Shown: positions 32,586 through 40,193 of the stretch, in pieces
How positions within the stretch are numbered: the stretch's first letter is position 1
Layout: every line of letters begins with the position of its first letter
From: JACMQX01 sp044225675
GTDB lineage: Bacteria; Pseudomonadota; Gammaproteobacteria; Burkholderiales; Burkholderiaceae_C
NCBI GenBank assembly: GCA_044225675.1
Contig: JBGAIH010000017.1
Location: forward strand, 1 to 64,000
Reading direction: 5' to 3'
Length of the DNA: 64,000 nucleotides
Program-made: the position numbers and the translations under genes
Notes under the pieces: model-generated
Seen by the model: only the letters and a program-made list of their open reading frames with translations
Told to the model about the DNA's origin: nothing
Databases searched by the model: none

Positions 32586-33185
32586 TTACTGCGCGGAGGT
32601 CACGCGCCCCGCCAGCCCTTCGGCGCAGCGCCGCCCGGCCAAGGCCGTGGCGATCTGGCGGCCGAACAGATGGGCGGTCTTGATGTCACCCGCCGGAAAG
32701 TCGTCCGCCGGCGCGCCATGTCCGGCCTGCGCCATCAGGCCCGACCAGGAACCGAGCCGATTCGCCGCCTGATCGTACGGAACGCCTGCATACTGCTCGG
32801 GCAGGATGGCATTGCCCACCCAGTACATGCCATGCTGCATCGCGAACACGAACATCGACAGCAGGGTCGACTGCTTGTCGCCCGCCGGCAGCGACGACAC
32901 GGTGAAGCCCGAGGCCAGCCGGCCCTTGAGGGCATGCGTCTTCCACAGGCGGCCGGTCGCGTCCATGAAGGTCTTGAACGGGCCCGACACGCCGCCCAGA
33001 TAGGTCGGTGAACCGAAGATGAAGCCGTCGAAGTCGAGCAGGCAATCCGGCTGCGCGGTCAGGTCCTGCGCCTGCAGGAGGCTGACCTCGATGCCCTCGA
33101 CGGCCTGCGCACCACGAACGATGTGCGCGGCGATGTGAGCCGTGTGCCCGTGGGCGCTGTGGTAGATGACGACAAGCTTTTTCAT
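32586..33185 (-). CDS. Flavodoxin-family NAD(P)H:quinone oxidoreductase-like protein
   Basis: The 199-residue protein has the FMN-binding loop YHSAHGHTAHIAAHI and the second FMN segment FGSPTYLGGVSGPFKTFMDA. It resembles WrbA/NAD(P)H:quinone oxidoreductases, probably soluble. It follows the DUF2938 gene by 43 bases and has a GAGGAA ribosome site. The pair lies under a promoter with MerR-type geometry, facing a MerR-family gene, which suggests induction by a small thiol-reactive or redox-active compound. Confidence 0.88.
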   Translation of the reverse strand: MKKLVVIYHSAHGHTAHIAAHIVRGAQAVEGIEVSLLQAQDLTAQPDCLLDFDGFIFGSPTYLGGVSGPFKTFMDATGRLWKTHALKGRLASGFTVSSLPAGDKQSTLLSMFVFAMQHGMYWVGNAILPEQYAGVPYDQAANRLGSWSGLMAQAGHGAPADDFPAGDIKTAHLFGRQIATALAGRRCAEGLAGRVTSAQ

Positions 33186-33228
33186 GGCAAGGTTCCTCGG
33201 TTGAATCGGATCTCTCGGGGCGTCGTGC

Positions 33229-33726
33229 TCATCGCGAGATCCATGCGACAAGCAGGCCGGCCAGGTACAGGCCCAGACCGAACACGCTGTGGTTGACAAG
33301 GCTGCGCACGCGGTTGCGCTGCGGCGTCGGGGTGCGTGACGAGGCGATCCCGGCACCCATGGCCGGCTGCATCACCAGGAAGGGCGCCGCAACCGTCAGC
33401 AGCCCGGTCATCAGGCCGCCGGCCAGTGTCGGGTGGTCGAGCCACGCGCGCCCCTGCAGCAGCACCAGCAGCAGCGCGAAGCCGATCCCGGTGGCGTAAT
33501 GCACGAGCCAGCCCAGCGCGCGCTCGCCCGGCACCGGCGGTGACTGCGCGATCGCCGCATGCCGCCACTGCCCGCGGCGCCAGTGGCCGACCCAGCGGCC
33601 GATCAAGGCAAAGTTCAATGTGGGCACGCCCAGGCGCTGCAGAAGCAGCAGCCAGGCGTCCATGACGGCGGTGGCGCCGAGACCAATGAGCGCGACGCGC
33701 AAGGCCGTGTCGATCCAGATGTCCAT
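33229..33726 (-). CDS. DUF2938 family membrane protein
   Basis: The 165-residue product has about four membrane helices, beginning VALIGLGATAVMDAWLLLL, and the DUF2938 pattern ALIGRWVGHWRRGQW and GWLVHYATGIGFALLL. The family has no known function. It starts the operon with the flavodoxin gene, 80 bases from the divergent MerR-family gene; GAGGAA precedes its ATG. Confidence 0.8.
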   Translation of the reverse strand: MDIWIDTALRVALIGLGATAVMDAWLLLLQRLGVPTLNFALIGRWVGHWRRGQWRHAAIAQSPPVPGERALGWLVHYATGIGFALLLVLLQGRAWLDHPTLAGGLMTGLLTVAAPFLVMQPAMGAGIASSRTPTPQRNRVRSLVNHSVFGLGLYLAGLLVAWISR

Positions 33727-33763
33727 GCTCTTTCCTCAGTTGACTTGCAGGGTATGAGCTGGC

Positions 33764-33794
33764 ACTCTAGAACTTCAAGTCAACTTGAGGTCAA
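33764..33794 (-). promoter_or_regulatory. MerR-type promoter with 19-bp spacer and inverted-repeat operator
   Basis: On the minus strand, TTGACC (33789-33794) and TAGAGT (33764-33769) are separated by 19 bases, the elongated spacing typical of promoters activated by MerR proteins. Inside lies ACCTCAAG-ttga-CTTGAAGT, a near-perfect dyad (33772-33791) close to the SoxR/MerR operator style. It drives the DUF2938/flavodoxin pair. Confidence 0.8.
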
Positions 33795-33805
33795 GAGGTT
33801 TTTGC

Positions 33806-34204
33806 ATGGACATCGCCGAAGTTGCGAAAAAGTCAGGCGTTCCCGCTTCCGCTCTGCGCTTCTACGAAGACAAGGGCCTGATCGCGTCGGTTGGCCGCCA
33901 GGGCCTGCGTCGGCTGTTTCTACCGGACGTGCTCGACCGGCTGTCGGTCATCGCCCTCGGGCAGGCGGCGGGTTTCTCGCTCGATGAGATCAGAACCATG
34001 TTCACGCCCGAAGGCGCGCTCGACATCGACCGACAGGCGCTCGGCCGCAAGGCCGACGAGCTCGACCGCACCATCCGGCGCCTGAAGGCCATGCGCAACG
34101 GCCTGCGCCACGCCGCCGTCTGCCCCGCGCCCAATCACGCGGCCTGCCCGTCGTTTCAGCGGCTGCTCAAGGCGGCGGGGGCGGGAGCACTGAAGAAGGC
34201 CTGA
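33806..34204 (+). CDS. MerR-family transcriptional regulator
   Basis: The 132-residue protein opens with the winged helix-turn-helix MDIAEVAKKSGVPASALRFYE and RLFLPDVLDRLSVIALGQAA, then a dimerisation coiled coil. The C-terminal part has Cys in AAVCPAPNHAACPSFQ, which could take part in metal or redox sensing; it is not the four-Cys SoxR cluster. The ATG at 33806 is preferred over one 21 bases upstream, since the helix-turn-helix starts at MDIAEV. It likely controls the divergent flavodoxin operon. Confidence 0.9.
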   Translation: MDIAEVAKKSGVPASALRFYEDKGLIASVGRQGLRRLFLPDVLDRLSVIALGQAAGFSLDEIRTMFTPEGALDIDRQALGRKADELDRTIRRLKAMRNGLRHAAVCPAPNHAACPSFQRLLKAAGAGALKKA

Positions 34205-34316
34205 GATGGGGCGGGTTGGCAGAGCGGCTTGGCCGGACGCGTGCACGCAGCATGGCAGTACGAGAGGAGGTACGCGTCCTTCTCCGGGCTGCCGGACGAT
34301 CAGTTTCTCTAAGCCC

Positions 34317-34574
34317 TTAGCCGATCTTCAAGCAAGTTGGCTTGTGCCGCGAAGTGACCGGGCTTGGCTTGCGCGGGCGGTTGATCTTGTAGCCGCGACC
34401 TTCCAGCGTCTTCGCGGCTTCGGCGAGGTCGCTTTCGATGGCCTTCAGAGCGTCATCACCCTGCAGGAACAGATTGAGCGCCGTGCCGCCCTTCATCGCG
34501 AACCGGGGCGACTTGAAGATGGTCGGGGCAATGTCGATCAGGACGCGAACCGTGTCGATGTAGTCTTGTTTCAT
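34317..34574 (-). pseudogene. abiEii: AbiEii-type nucleotidyltransferase toxin, internally deleted and truncated
   Basis: The first 37 residues are typical of AbiEii/AbiGii toxins (MKQDYIDTVRVLIDIAPTIF, then FAMKGGTALNLFL). The nucleotidyltransferase motif that should follow, with RLSxDID, is missing; the frame jumps to GDDALKAIESDLAEAAKTLE, normally about 25 residues further on. It ends after 85 residues, while full toxins are around 300. The catalytic Asp residues are therefore absent and the toxin must be dead. The ATGA overlap with abiEi is kept. Confidence 0.85.
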
Positions 34575-35458
34575 CGCTTGAGTGCCAGCCTTTCACCGCT
34601 TTTGGAGACGGCTATCCAGCGCGCTCCGCCGCCCTTCTTCTCGCTGACCGTGCGGGCGAGCGCCGCCCACGGCAGATTCAGCTCCTCTGCGAGCGTGCGG
34701 GCGAGGCGCACGACCTTGATGCGCTGCGTGCTCTGAAGCAAGTTCTCCAGCACAGATGTTCTGAGACTGTGCAGGCTTTCCGCGATGGAGCGGGCATCCT
34801 CCAGCGTGACCAGCTTTCCCACGTCGCTGAGCATCTCCAGGAGGGCTCGCTCAGGGACCGACACCATCACATCGGGGTGCCCGTTCGGCAGTGCCTTGAT
34901 GGTCGCGTCATGGGGTCGATCAAAAAGCTTGGTGCACTGGTAGGTGCAGGGGACGCGCTCCGACAGCCAGGCAGGTACCTGGACTTGCCCCTCGCCCCAA
35001 AGATTGACCGACTGGCGAAAGCTGATGTTGTGACGGGTACCGCGCCAGTCCAACGCAGTCTTGCCGCCGACATGCAGGCCCGGATAGCGGCGCATCAGGA
35101 GGGCAAGGCACCCATCGCGCGTGAGCGTGTCGCCGGGCAGCATGTACGCGCCTCGGCCCAGATGATCCAGCCAGCCAGCTTTGGCGAGGTGGGAGGCATG
35201 TGCCGGGCTAAGACCTTTCTCCTTCAGAAAGGTCACATCGAGCGGCTCTCCTCGGGGGAGAGTCGCCAGCAGAGCTTTGAATGAAAAATTTTCCACTGTT
35301 GATCCTGTTGATCCTGTTGATCCTGTTGATCCTGTTGATCCTGTTGATCCTGTTGATCCTGTTGATCCTGTTGATCCTGTTGATCCTGTTGATCCTGTTG
35401 ATCCTGTTGATCCTGTTGATCCTGTTGATCCTATTTCATATTTTTCATTCAAATTCAA
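34571..35458 (-). CDS. abiEi: AbiEi-type antitoxin with (Gly-Ser-Thr)15 N-terminal linker
   Basis: AbiEi is the antitoxin and autorepressor of type IV-like AbiE systems. From residue about 58 the product has the winged-helix domain (FKALLATLPRGEPLDVTFLK, then AGWLDHLGRGAYMLPGDTLT) and the C-terminal antitoxin domain (GLHVGGKTALDWRGTRHNIS). The N-terminus is MNLNEKYEI plus fifteen GST triplets, encoded by a 9-bp tandem repeat. No ATG is in frame upstream of the repeat; TTG at 35456-35458 is the most likely start. The antitoxin appears intact although its toxin is not. Confidence 0.85.
   Translation of the reverse strand: MNLNEKYEIGSTGSTGSTGSTGSTGSTGSTGSTGSTGSTGSTGSTGSTGSTGSTVENFSFKALLATLPRGEPLDVTFLKEKGLSPAHASHLAKAGWLDHLGRGAYMLPGDTLTRDGCLALLMRRYPGLHVGGKTALDWRGTRHNISFRQSVNLWGEGQVQVPAWLSERVPCTYQCTKLFDRPHDATIKALPNGHPDVMVSVPERALLEMLSDVGKLVTLEDARSIAESLHSLRTSVLENLLQSTQRIKVVRLARTLAEELNLPWAALARTVSEKKGGGARWIAVSKSGERLALKR
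35297..35431. repeat. 9-bp tandem repeat (TGTTGATCC) x 15 inside abiEi
   Basis: Fifteen exact head-to-tail copies of TGTTGATCC cover 135 bases. On the coding strand they encode Gly-Ser-Thr repeats in the antitoxin N-terminus. Because the unit is a multiple of three, copy-number change would change linker length without shifting the frame. Confidence 0.98.
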
Positions 35459-35476
35459 GCATGAAAGCTTCGCGCT

Positions 35477-35533
35477 GAATGATTTTTTACACGAAATTGA
35501 TCTTCGGAATCATTTTCTCGTAAAAAATCATTC
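35477..35533. promoter_or_regulatory. Perfect 14-bp inverted repeat upstream of abiEi (candidate operator)
   Basis: GAATGATTTTTTAC (35477-35490) and GTAAAAAATCATTC (35520-35533) are perfect inverted copies 29 bases apart, starting 18 bases before the abiEi start. Studied AbiEi proteins bind inverted repeats in their own promoter and repress it, so this is a good operator candidate. Confidence 0.7.
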
Positions 35534-35662
35534 GCGCAGATGAACCAGGAGGACATCTGCGGCTCAGACATCCAAAAACAAGCACCCGGCCATCAACCTG
35601 AGGAGCCGCGACAATAGAGGGTTTCGTCGGCGCGGACCGCCGCTCCGGCATCCGAATCAACT

Positions 35663-35684
35663 GTGTACATAGCCGTGTACATAG
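35663..35684. repeat. Direct repeat GTGTACATAG x 2 upstream of prfC
   Basis: Two exact 10-bp copies (35663-35672, 35675-35684) are separated by CC, 18 bases before the prfC start. Upstream, gcgacaatag near 35614 resembles a -10 region, so the repeat would lie in the 5' leader. Confidence 0.6.
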
Positions 35685-35702
35685 TCCTTGAAAAAAACAT
35701 CG

Positions 35703-37340
35703 ATGTCGAACCCTTCATATCAAGCAGAGACGCGGCGCAGACGCACCTTTGCCATCATCTCCCACCCCGACGCCGGCAAGACCACGCTGACGGAAAAGCT
35801 GCTGCTGTTCTCCGGCGCGATCCAGATCGCGGGCTCGGTCAAGGCGCGCAAGGCCTCGCGCCACGCGACCAGCGACTGGATGGAGATCGAGAAGCAGCGC
35901 GGCATTTCGGTGGCCAGCTCGGTCATGCAGATGCTCTACCGCGACCACGTCATCAACCTGCTGGACACGCCGGGCCACAAGGACTTCTCCGAAGACACCT
36001 ACCGGGTACTCACCGCCGTCGATTCGGCGCTGATGGTGATCGACGCAGCCAACGGTGTGGAGGCGCAGACGCGGCGCCTGATCGAGGTCTGCCGCCAGCG
36101 CGACACGCCCATCATCACCTTCGTCAACAAGATGGACCGCGAAGTGCGCGAGCCGCTGGACATCCTCGACGAGGTCGAGCGCGAGCTGGGCATGCCCTGC
36201 GTGCCGATGACCTGGCCGGTGGGCAAGGGCAAGAACTTCGGCGGCATCATCAACCTGCGCACGCAGGCCATGACGGTGTTCGAAGCCGGCAGCGAGCGCC
36301 GGCCCGAGGAGTTCGAGGCCATGCCGCTGGCCGGCCGCGAGGCGCTGCGTCAGCGCTTCGGCCAGGAGTTCACCGAGGCGGAGGACAGCATGGAGCTGGC
36401 CGTGGGCGCCTCGCCCGCGTGGGACCACGCGGCCTTTCTGGCCGGCAAGCAGACACCCGTGTTCTTCGGCTCCGGGGTGAACAACTTCGGCGTGATGGAG
36501 GTGCTGGACGCGCTGGTGGACCTGGCACCGTCGCCGCGCCCGCGCACCAGTTCGCTCACGGTCAACCGCCAGCCGGTGGTCAAGCAGATCCAGCCCGAGG
36601 ACCCGGACTTTGCCGGCGTGGTGTTCAAGGTGCAGGCCAACATGGACGCCAACCACCGCGACCGCATCGCCTTCGTGCGCATGGCCTCGGGCAAGTACAC
36701 GCCCGGCATGAAGCTCAAGGTGCAGCGCACCGGCAAGGAGTTGCGGCCGACCTCGGTCGTGACCTTCCTGTCGCAGCGGCGCGAGGCGGTGGACGAGGCC
36801 TATGCCGGCGACATCATCGGCTTCACGACCCACGGCGGCGTGCAGCTGGGCGACACCATCACCGATGGCGCCAACCTCCAGTTCACCGGCCTGCCCTTTT
36901 TTGCGCCCGAGCTGTTCATGACGGTGCTGCTCAAGAACCCGCTGCGCACCAAGCAGTTGCAGCAGGGCCTGGCGCAGCTCGGCGAGGAAGGCGCGATCCA
37001 GGTCTTCAAGCCCGAGATGGGCGGTGCGATGCTGCTGGGCGCCGTCGGCCAGCTGCAGTTCGAAGTCGTGCAGCACCGCCTCAAGGCCGAGTACGACGCC
37101 GACATCCGGCTTGAAGGCTGCCAGTACACCGGCGCGCGCTGGATCACCGCCGACACGCCGGCCGAGCTGCGCGCGTTCACCGACGCCTACCCGCAGAGGC
37201 TGGCGCGCGATGCGGCCGACACGCTGGCCTTCCTGTGCACCTCGCCCTATGACGTGCGCCTCGCGCAGGAGCGCTTTCCCAAGATCCACTTCCACCCGCT
37301 GCGCGAGCATGCGGGCCTGGCGCTCGGCTCGGCGGGATGA
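35703..37340 (+). CDS. prfC: Peptide chain release factor 3
   Basis: RF3 is the GTPase that removes RF1/RF2 after termination. The 545-residue product has the G1 motif SHPDAGKTTLTEKLL, the switch segment EKQRGISVASSVMQM, G3 DTPGHKDFSEDTYR and G4 NKMDRE. The ATG at 35703 (MSNPSYQAETRRRRTFAIIS) fits the family; an in-frame TTG lies 15 bases upstream. The next gene overlaps its stop by four bases. Confidence 0.97.
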   Translation: MSNPSYQAETRRRRTFAIISHPDAGKTTLTEKLLLFSGAIQIAGSVKARKASRHATSDWMEIEKQRGISVASSVMQMLYRDHVINLLDTPGHKDFSEDTYRVLTAVDSALMVIDAANGVEAQTRRLIEVCRQRDTPIITFVNKMDREVREPLDILDEVERELGMPCVPMTWPVGKGKNFGGIINLRTQAMTVFEAGSERRPEEFEAMPLAGREALRQRFGQEFTEAEDSMELAVGASPAWDHAAFLAGKQTPVFFGSGVNNFGVMEVLDALVDLAPSPRPRTSSLTVNRQPVVKQIQPEDPDFAGVVFKVQANMDANHRDRIAFVRMASGKYTPGMKLKVQRTGKELRPTSVVTFLSQRREAVDEAYAGDIIGFTTHGGVQLGDTITDGANLQFTGLPFFAPELFMTVLLKNPLRTKQLQQGLAQLGEEGAIQVFKPEMGGAMLLGAVGQLQFEVVQHRLKAEYDADIRLEGCQYTGARWITADTPAELRAFTDAYPQRLARDAADTLAFLCTSPYDVRLAQERFPKIHFHPLREHAGLALGSAG

Positions 37341-38623
37341 TGCGGCGTGCGCGGGCCGTTGCTGCAGGGTGCCTGCTCGGCACGGCTCTGGCGCTGGCCC
37401 AGACGCCGCCACGCACCGGGCGTGGCGGGCCGGAGCTGCAGGCCCTGCTGGACACCCCCGTCGGCAGCCAGCCGGCGCAGGAGATGCACTGGCCCCAGGT
37501 GCTGGATGCGCTCGGCCGGCCCGACGACGCGGCGCGCCTGCGTGCCACGCTGCTGGACCTGTGGCTGGCCGGCGCGCTCGGTGAGCCGGCCCAGCCGGCG
37601 CGCAGCATTGCTGCGTGGCTGCAGGCCGCACGCGGTGTGCGGCCGCTGACGGAGCCCGAGACCACCAACGCGCGCTGGGCCGGCGCCGTGCTGCGCCACC
37701 TGCAGCCGCGCCCGGCCGCCGCACCCGTGCCCGTGCCGCCGGACATCGAGGCGCTGACGGCCCAGCTGAGCGAGCAGGCACCAGGCCTGTGGCTGCACCA
37801 CGACCGGCAGGGCACGCCCCAGCGACTGTTCGCCTGGGTCGAGTTCCTCAATGCGGGCGCCCAGCCCTTTCCGCTCATGGCCATGCAGCTGCGCATCGAC
37901 GAGGCGCTGCTGGACTGCGACCTGCCACGCGGCACGCAGCCCGCCCTCGTCGCACCGGGCCGCACCGCAGGCCTGGTCTGCCGCATGCCGTCGCTGCTGG
38001 CGCTCGGCCGCACGCCGGCCGCCACCTGGTGGTCCGCCCGCTTCGCTGCGGCCCAGTGGCGCGCTGTGCCGGGGCCTTTCGCTCCCGAACCGCAGCAGCG
38101 GATGGTCGCCGACGCATTGGCGGCCCCCTTTCAGTCCAGCCGCGATGCCTGGCTGCAGCAGCGGCAGGACCGCATCCGCGCTGACGGCGAGAAGGCCCGC
38201 GCCGAAGCGGCCCCCCGGCAGGCCGCTTCGGCGCGCCGCGAGGCCATCCGCAACCGCCGCATCGCTGCCGGCGTGCTCATCGGCGGGCCGCTCGTCTACG
38301 CCCTCGTCGCCAGAGCCTTCGGCCGCTGGGTCGCATCCGGCGTGCTCTGGCTGGTGGGCATGGCGATCTGCGTGCCGATGGGTCTGTCACTTCTGCGCGC
38401 CAACTGGGCCGACTCCTGGGGCGGCATCATCGCGATCCCGCTCGCCCTGGGCCTGTTCGTGGGGCCCACCGTGCTGGCCTTCCTGTCGGCTGCGATCTAC
38501 ACCTTCGTCGGCCGCTTCTGGAACGATCCGGCCTATCGGGCACGCGTCATCTGGGGCTTTGCCGCCTTGTTCGGCCTGATCGCGCTCGACCTGCTGGTGC
38601 GGCTGCTCGGCCGGCTGTTCTGA
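37337..38623 (+). CDS. Unknown exported/membrane protein, 428 aa
   Basis: I do not recognise the family. A signal peptide (residues about 5-22, LALAQT) is followed by a long helical, Pro-containing periplasmic region with WVEFLNAGAQPFPLMAMQLR near residue 168. Residues about 275-300 are basic and charged, and then come three to four membrane helices (about 308-425). ATGA overlaps prfC, so it is translationally coupled to release factor 3. Codon use matches the neighbourhood. No role can be assigned. Confidence 0.75.
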   Translation: MMRRARAVAAGCLLGTALALAQTPPRTGRGGPELQALLDTPVGSQPAQEMHWPQVLDALGRPDDAARLRATLLDLWLAGALGEPAQPARSIAAWLQAARGVRPLTEPETTNARWAGAVLRHLQPRPAAAPVPVPPDIEALTAQLSEQAPGLWLHHDRQGTPQRLFAWVEFLNAGAQPFPLMAMQLRIDEALLDCDLPRGTQPALVAPGRTAGLVCRMPSLLALGRTPAATWWSARFAAAQWRAVPGPFAPEPQQRMVADALAAPFQSSRDAWLQQRQDRIRADGEKARAEAAPRQAASARREAIRNRRIAAGVLIGGPLVYALVARAFGRWVASGVLWLVGMAICVPMGLSLLRANWADSWGGIIAIPLALGLFVGPTVLAFLSAAIYTFVGRFWNDPAYRARVIWGFAALFGLIALDLLVRLLGRLF

Positions 38624-38645
38624 CACGCAACTCGCGACGCTTTCC

Positions 38646-39440
38646 ATGAGCTTTCTAAAGCCCCTGACCCTCTGGCCCGCCGACCAGCGCCGCGGCATCA
38701 CCGGCGTGTTCACCGACATCGACGACACCCTCACGACCGAGGGCGCCATCACGCCCGATGCGCTGGAGGCACTGACGCAATTGCGCGAGGCCGGGCTGCG
38801 CGTCGTGCCCATCACCGGCCGGCCCGCCGGCTGGAGCGAGCCCTTCGCCCGGATCTGGCCGGTCGACGCAATCGTTGCAGAAAACGGCGCGGTGGCGCTT
38901 CAGGCACAGGCAGGCGGCGTGCGCAAGTTCTACCAGCAGCCCCAGGCCGAGCGCGAAGCCAACTTCGCGCGCATGCAGGCCGTGGCCGCACGCGTTCTGC
39001 AGGAGGTGCCGGGCGCTCGGCTGGCCGAGGACTCGGCCGGACGCGAATGCGACATCGCCATCGACCACAGCGAGTTCCATCCGCTGCCGCCAGAAGCGAT
39101 TGCCCGGGTCGTCGCCCTCATGCAGCAGGCCGGCATGACGGCCACCGTCAGCAGCATCCACATCAATGGCTGGTACGGCGCGCACAACAAGCTTGAAGGC
39201 GCGCGATGGATCGTGCGCGCGCTGTGGGACGAAGACCTCGACACGCAGCGGGACCGCTGGGTCTACGTCGGCGACTCGACCAACGACCAGCTCATGTTCG
39301 AGGCCTTCGCCCACAGCGTGGGCGTGGCCAATATCGCGCGCTTTCTGCCGGAGCTGGCCCACCCGCCGCGCTGGCTCGCCGAGGGCGAGCGCGGCGCGGG
39401 GTTCGCAGAGGTCGCCCGCGCGTTGCTGGCGGTGCGTTAG
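38646..39440 (+). CDS. HAD-IIB family sugar-phosphatase-like hydrolase
   Basis: The 264-residue product has the HAD nucleophile motif FTDIDDTLTTEGAI, motif II with PITGRPAGW, and motif III/IV in VGDSTNDQLMFEAF. The Cap-IIB layout resembles sucrose-phosphate, mannosyl-3-phosphoglycerate and trehalose-phosphate phosphatases. The substrate is unknown. It is 22 bases after the unknown membrane gene, and overlaps the convergent lipoprotein gene by four bases. Confidence 0.85.
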   Translation: MSFLKPLTLWPADQRRGITGVFTDIDDTLTTEGAITPDALEALTQLREAGLRVVPITGRPAGWSEPFARIWPVDAIVAENGAVALQAQAGGVRKFYQQPQAEREANFARMQAVAARVLQEVPGARLAEDSAGRECDIAIDHSEFHPLPPEAIARVVALMQQAGMTATVSSIHINGWYGAHNKLEGARWIVRALWDEDLDTQRDRWVYVGDSTNDQLMFEAFAHSVGVANIARFLPELAHPPRWLAEGERGAGFAEVARALLAVR

Positions 39441-39940
39441 CAGCCGTCAGGGCGGTTGCCCTGCATCGGAATGAAGCCGGTGATCTTGATGGTGGCCGTG
39501 CTCGCCGCGTTCGACGAACGCAGCACCTTGTCGCTGAAGGTCACGCGGTTGCCGGGCTTGTCCACGGACGTCCCATCACCGGCCCCTTCGATCACGTAGC
39601 CATCGCTGCCGAAGGTCAGCGTGATCTGGTCGAGCTGCAGCGTGTCTTCCTTGTAGTTGATGCGGCCCTTCACCGTCGATGAGCTGTCGCCGACCTTCAC
39701 GATGTTCTCGAAGGTGAAGTCGCAGCGCGGGCTGCTGCCCAGCTCATAGACCTTGTCGACGGGCGACAGGCTGGTCTCGCTGGAACCATAGACCCCGTTG
39801 AGCGACGACTGGCTGGCCTCGCTGACGGTGATCAGCGAGTTGCGCTCGGTGGGCTGCGGGTCATCCGAGCCGCCTCCGCAGGCGGCCAGGGCGGCAGCGA
39901 ACGAGGCGCAGAGGGCGAGGCGGGCAAGACGTGCGTTCAT
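39437..39940 (-). CDS. Hypothetical lipoprotein, 167 aa
   Basis: A signal peptide ends in the lipobox LAACGGGSDD (Cys21), so the product should be lipid-anchored. The mature domain is mostly beta-strand with a Ser/Thr-rich sequence, for instance SQSSLNGVYGSSETSLSPVD, and two Cys that may form a disulfide (DFTF region near residue 72 and the final residue). No family is recognised. The ATG at 39938 has GGAGAA upstream. Confidence 0.75.
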   Translation of the reverse strand: MNARLARLALCASFAAALAACGGGSDDPQPTERNSLITVSEASQSSLNGVYGSSETSLSPVDKVYELGSSPRCDFTFENIVKVGDSSSTVKGRINYKEDTLQLDQITLTFGSDGYVIEGAGDGTSVDKPGNRVTFSDKVLRSSNAASTATIKITGFIPMQGNRPDGC

Positions 39941-40086
39941 GGTGTTCTCCAGTCGATTCGGGAAGGGTTGAATGAATGAACCGATGCTAGAAACCACCCG
40001 GGCCGCAGTTCGTGCTCGAATCCCGCCTCGACGCGTAGTCCGCCGGGGCCAGTGCCTGTCGGGCTGCCACCGACAGGATGTGCGCT

Positions 40087-40140
40087 GGCGCACATTCATG
40101 GCGGCGCACCTTCAGGCCGGCGCACTTTCATGCCGGCGCA
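40087..40140. repeat. 16-bp tandem repeat, three copies and a part
   Basis: Units at 40087-40102, 40103-40118 and 40119-40134 share GGCGCAC-(A/C/T)TTCA-(T/G)G-(G/C)C, and GGCGCA starts a fourth copy at 40135. The 250-base gap between the lipoprotein start and the IclR-type gene end holds this repeat and no gene that I can support. Confidence 0.75.
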
Positions 40141-40193
40141 GCACGCAGGCGCGCCGCCAGGCGTTGCGCGGCTGCGCTGCCGCGCGCGAAGGC

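Noticed and set aside
34207..34280. tRNA-like stretch (ggttggcagagcggcttgg...) after the MerR-family gene
   Set aside because: It starts like a Ser/Leu tRNA but I cannot fold acceptor, anticodon and T arms, and there is no GTTCGAATC-type T loop; it is probably debris of the AbiE deletion.
35297..35431. The repeat array as a CRISPR
   Set aside because: The units are 9 bp and directly adjacent without spacers; there is no cas gene.
35181..35543. Plus-strand frames through the 9-bp repeat giving (Val-Asp-Pro)n or (Leu-Ile-Leu)n proteins
   Set aside because: The minus-strand frame joins the repeat to a clear AbiEi antitoxin, whereas plus-strand frames have no conserved sequence on either side.
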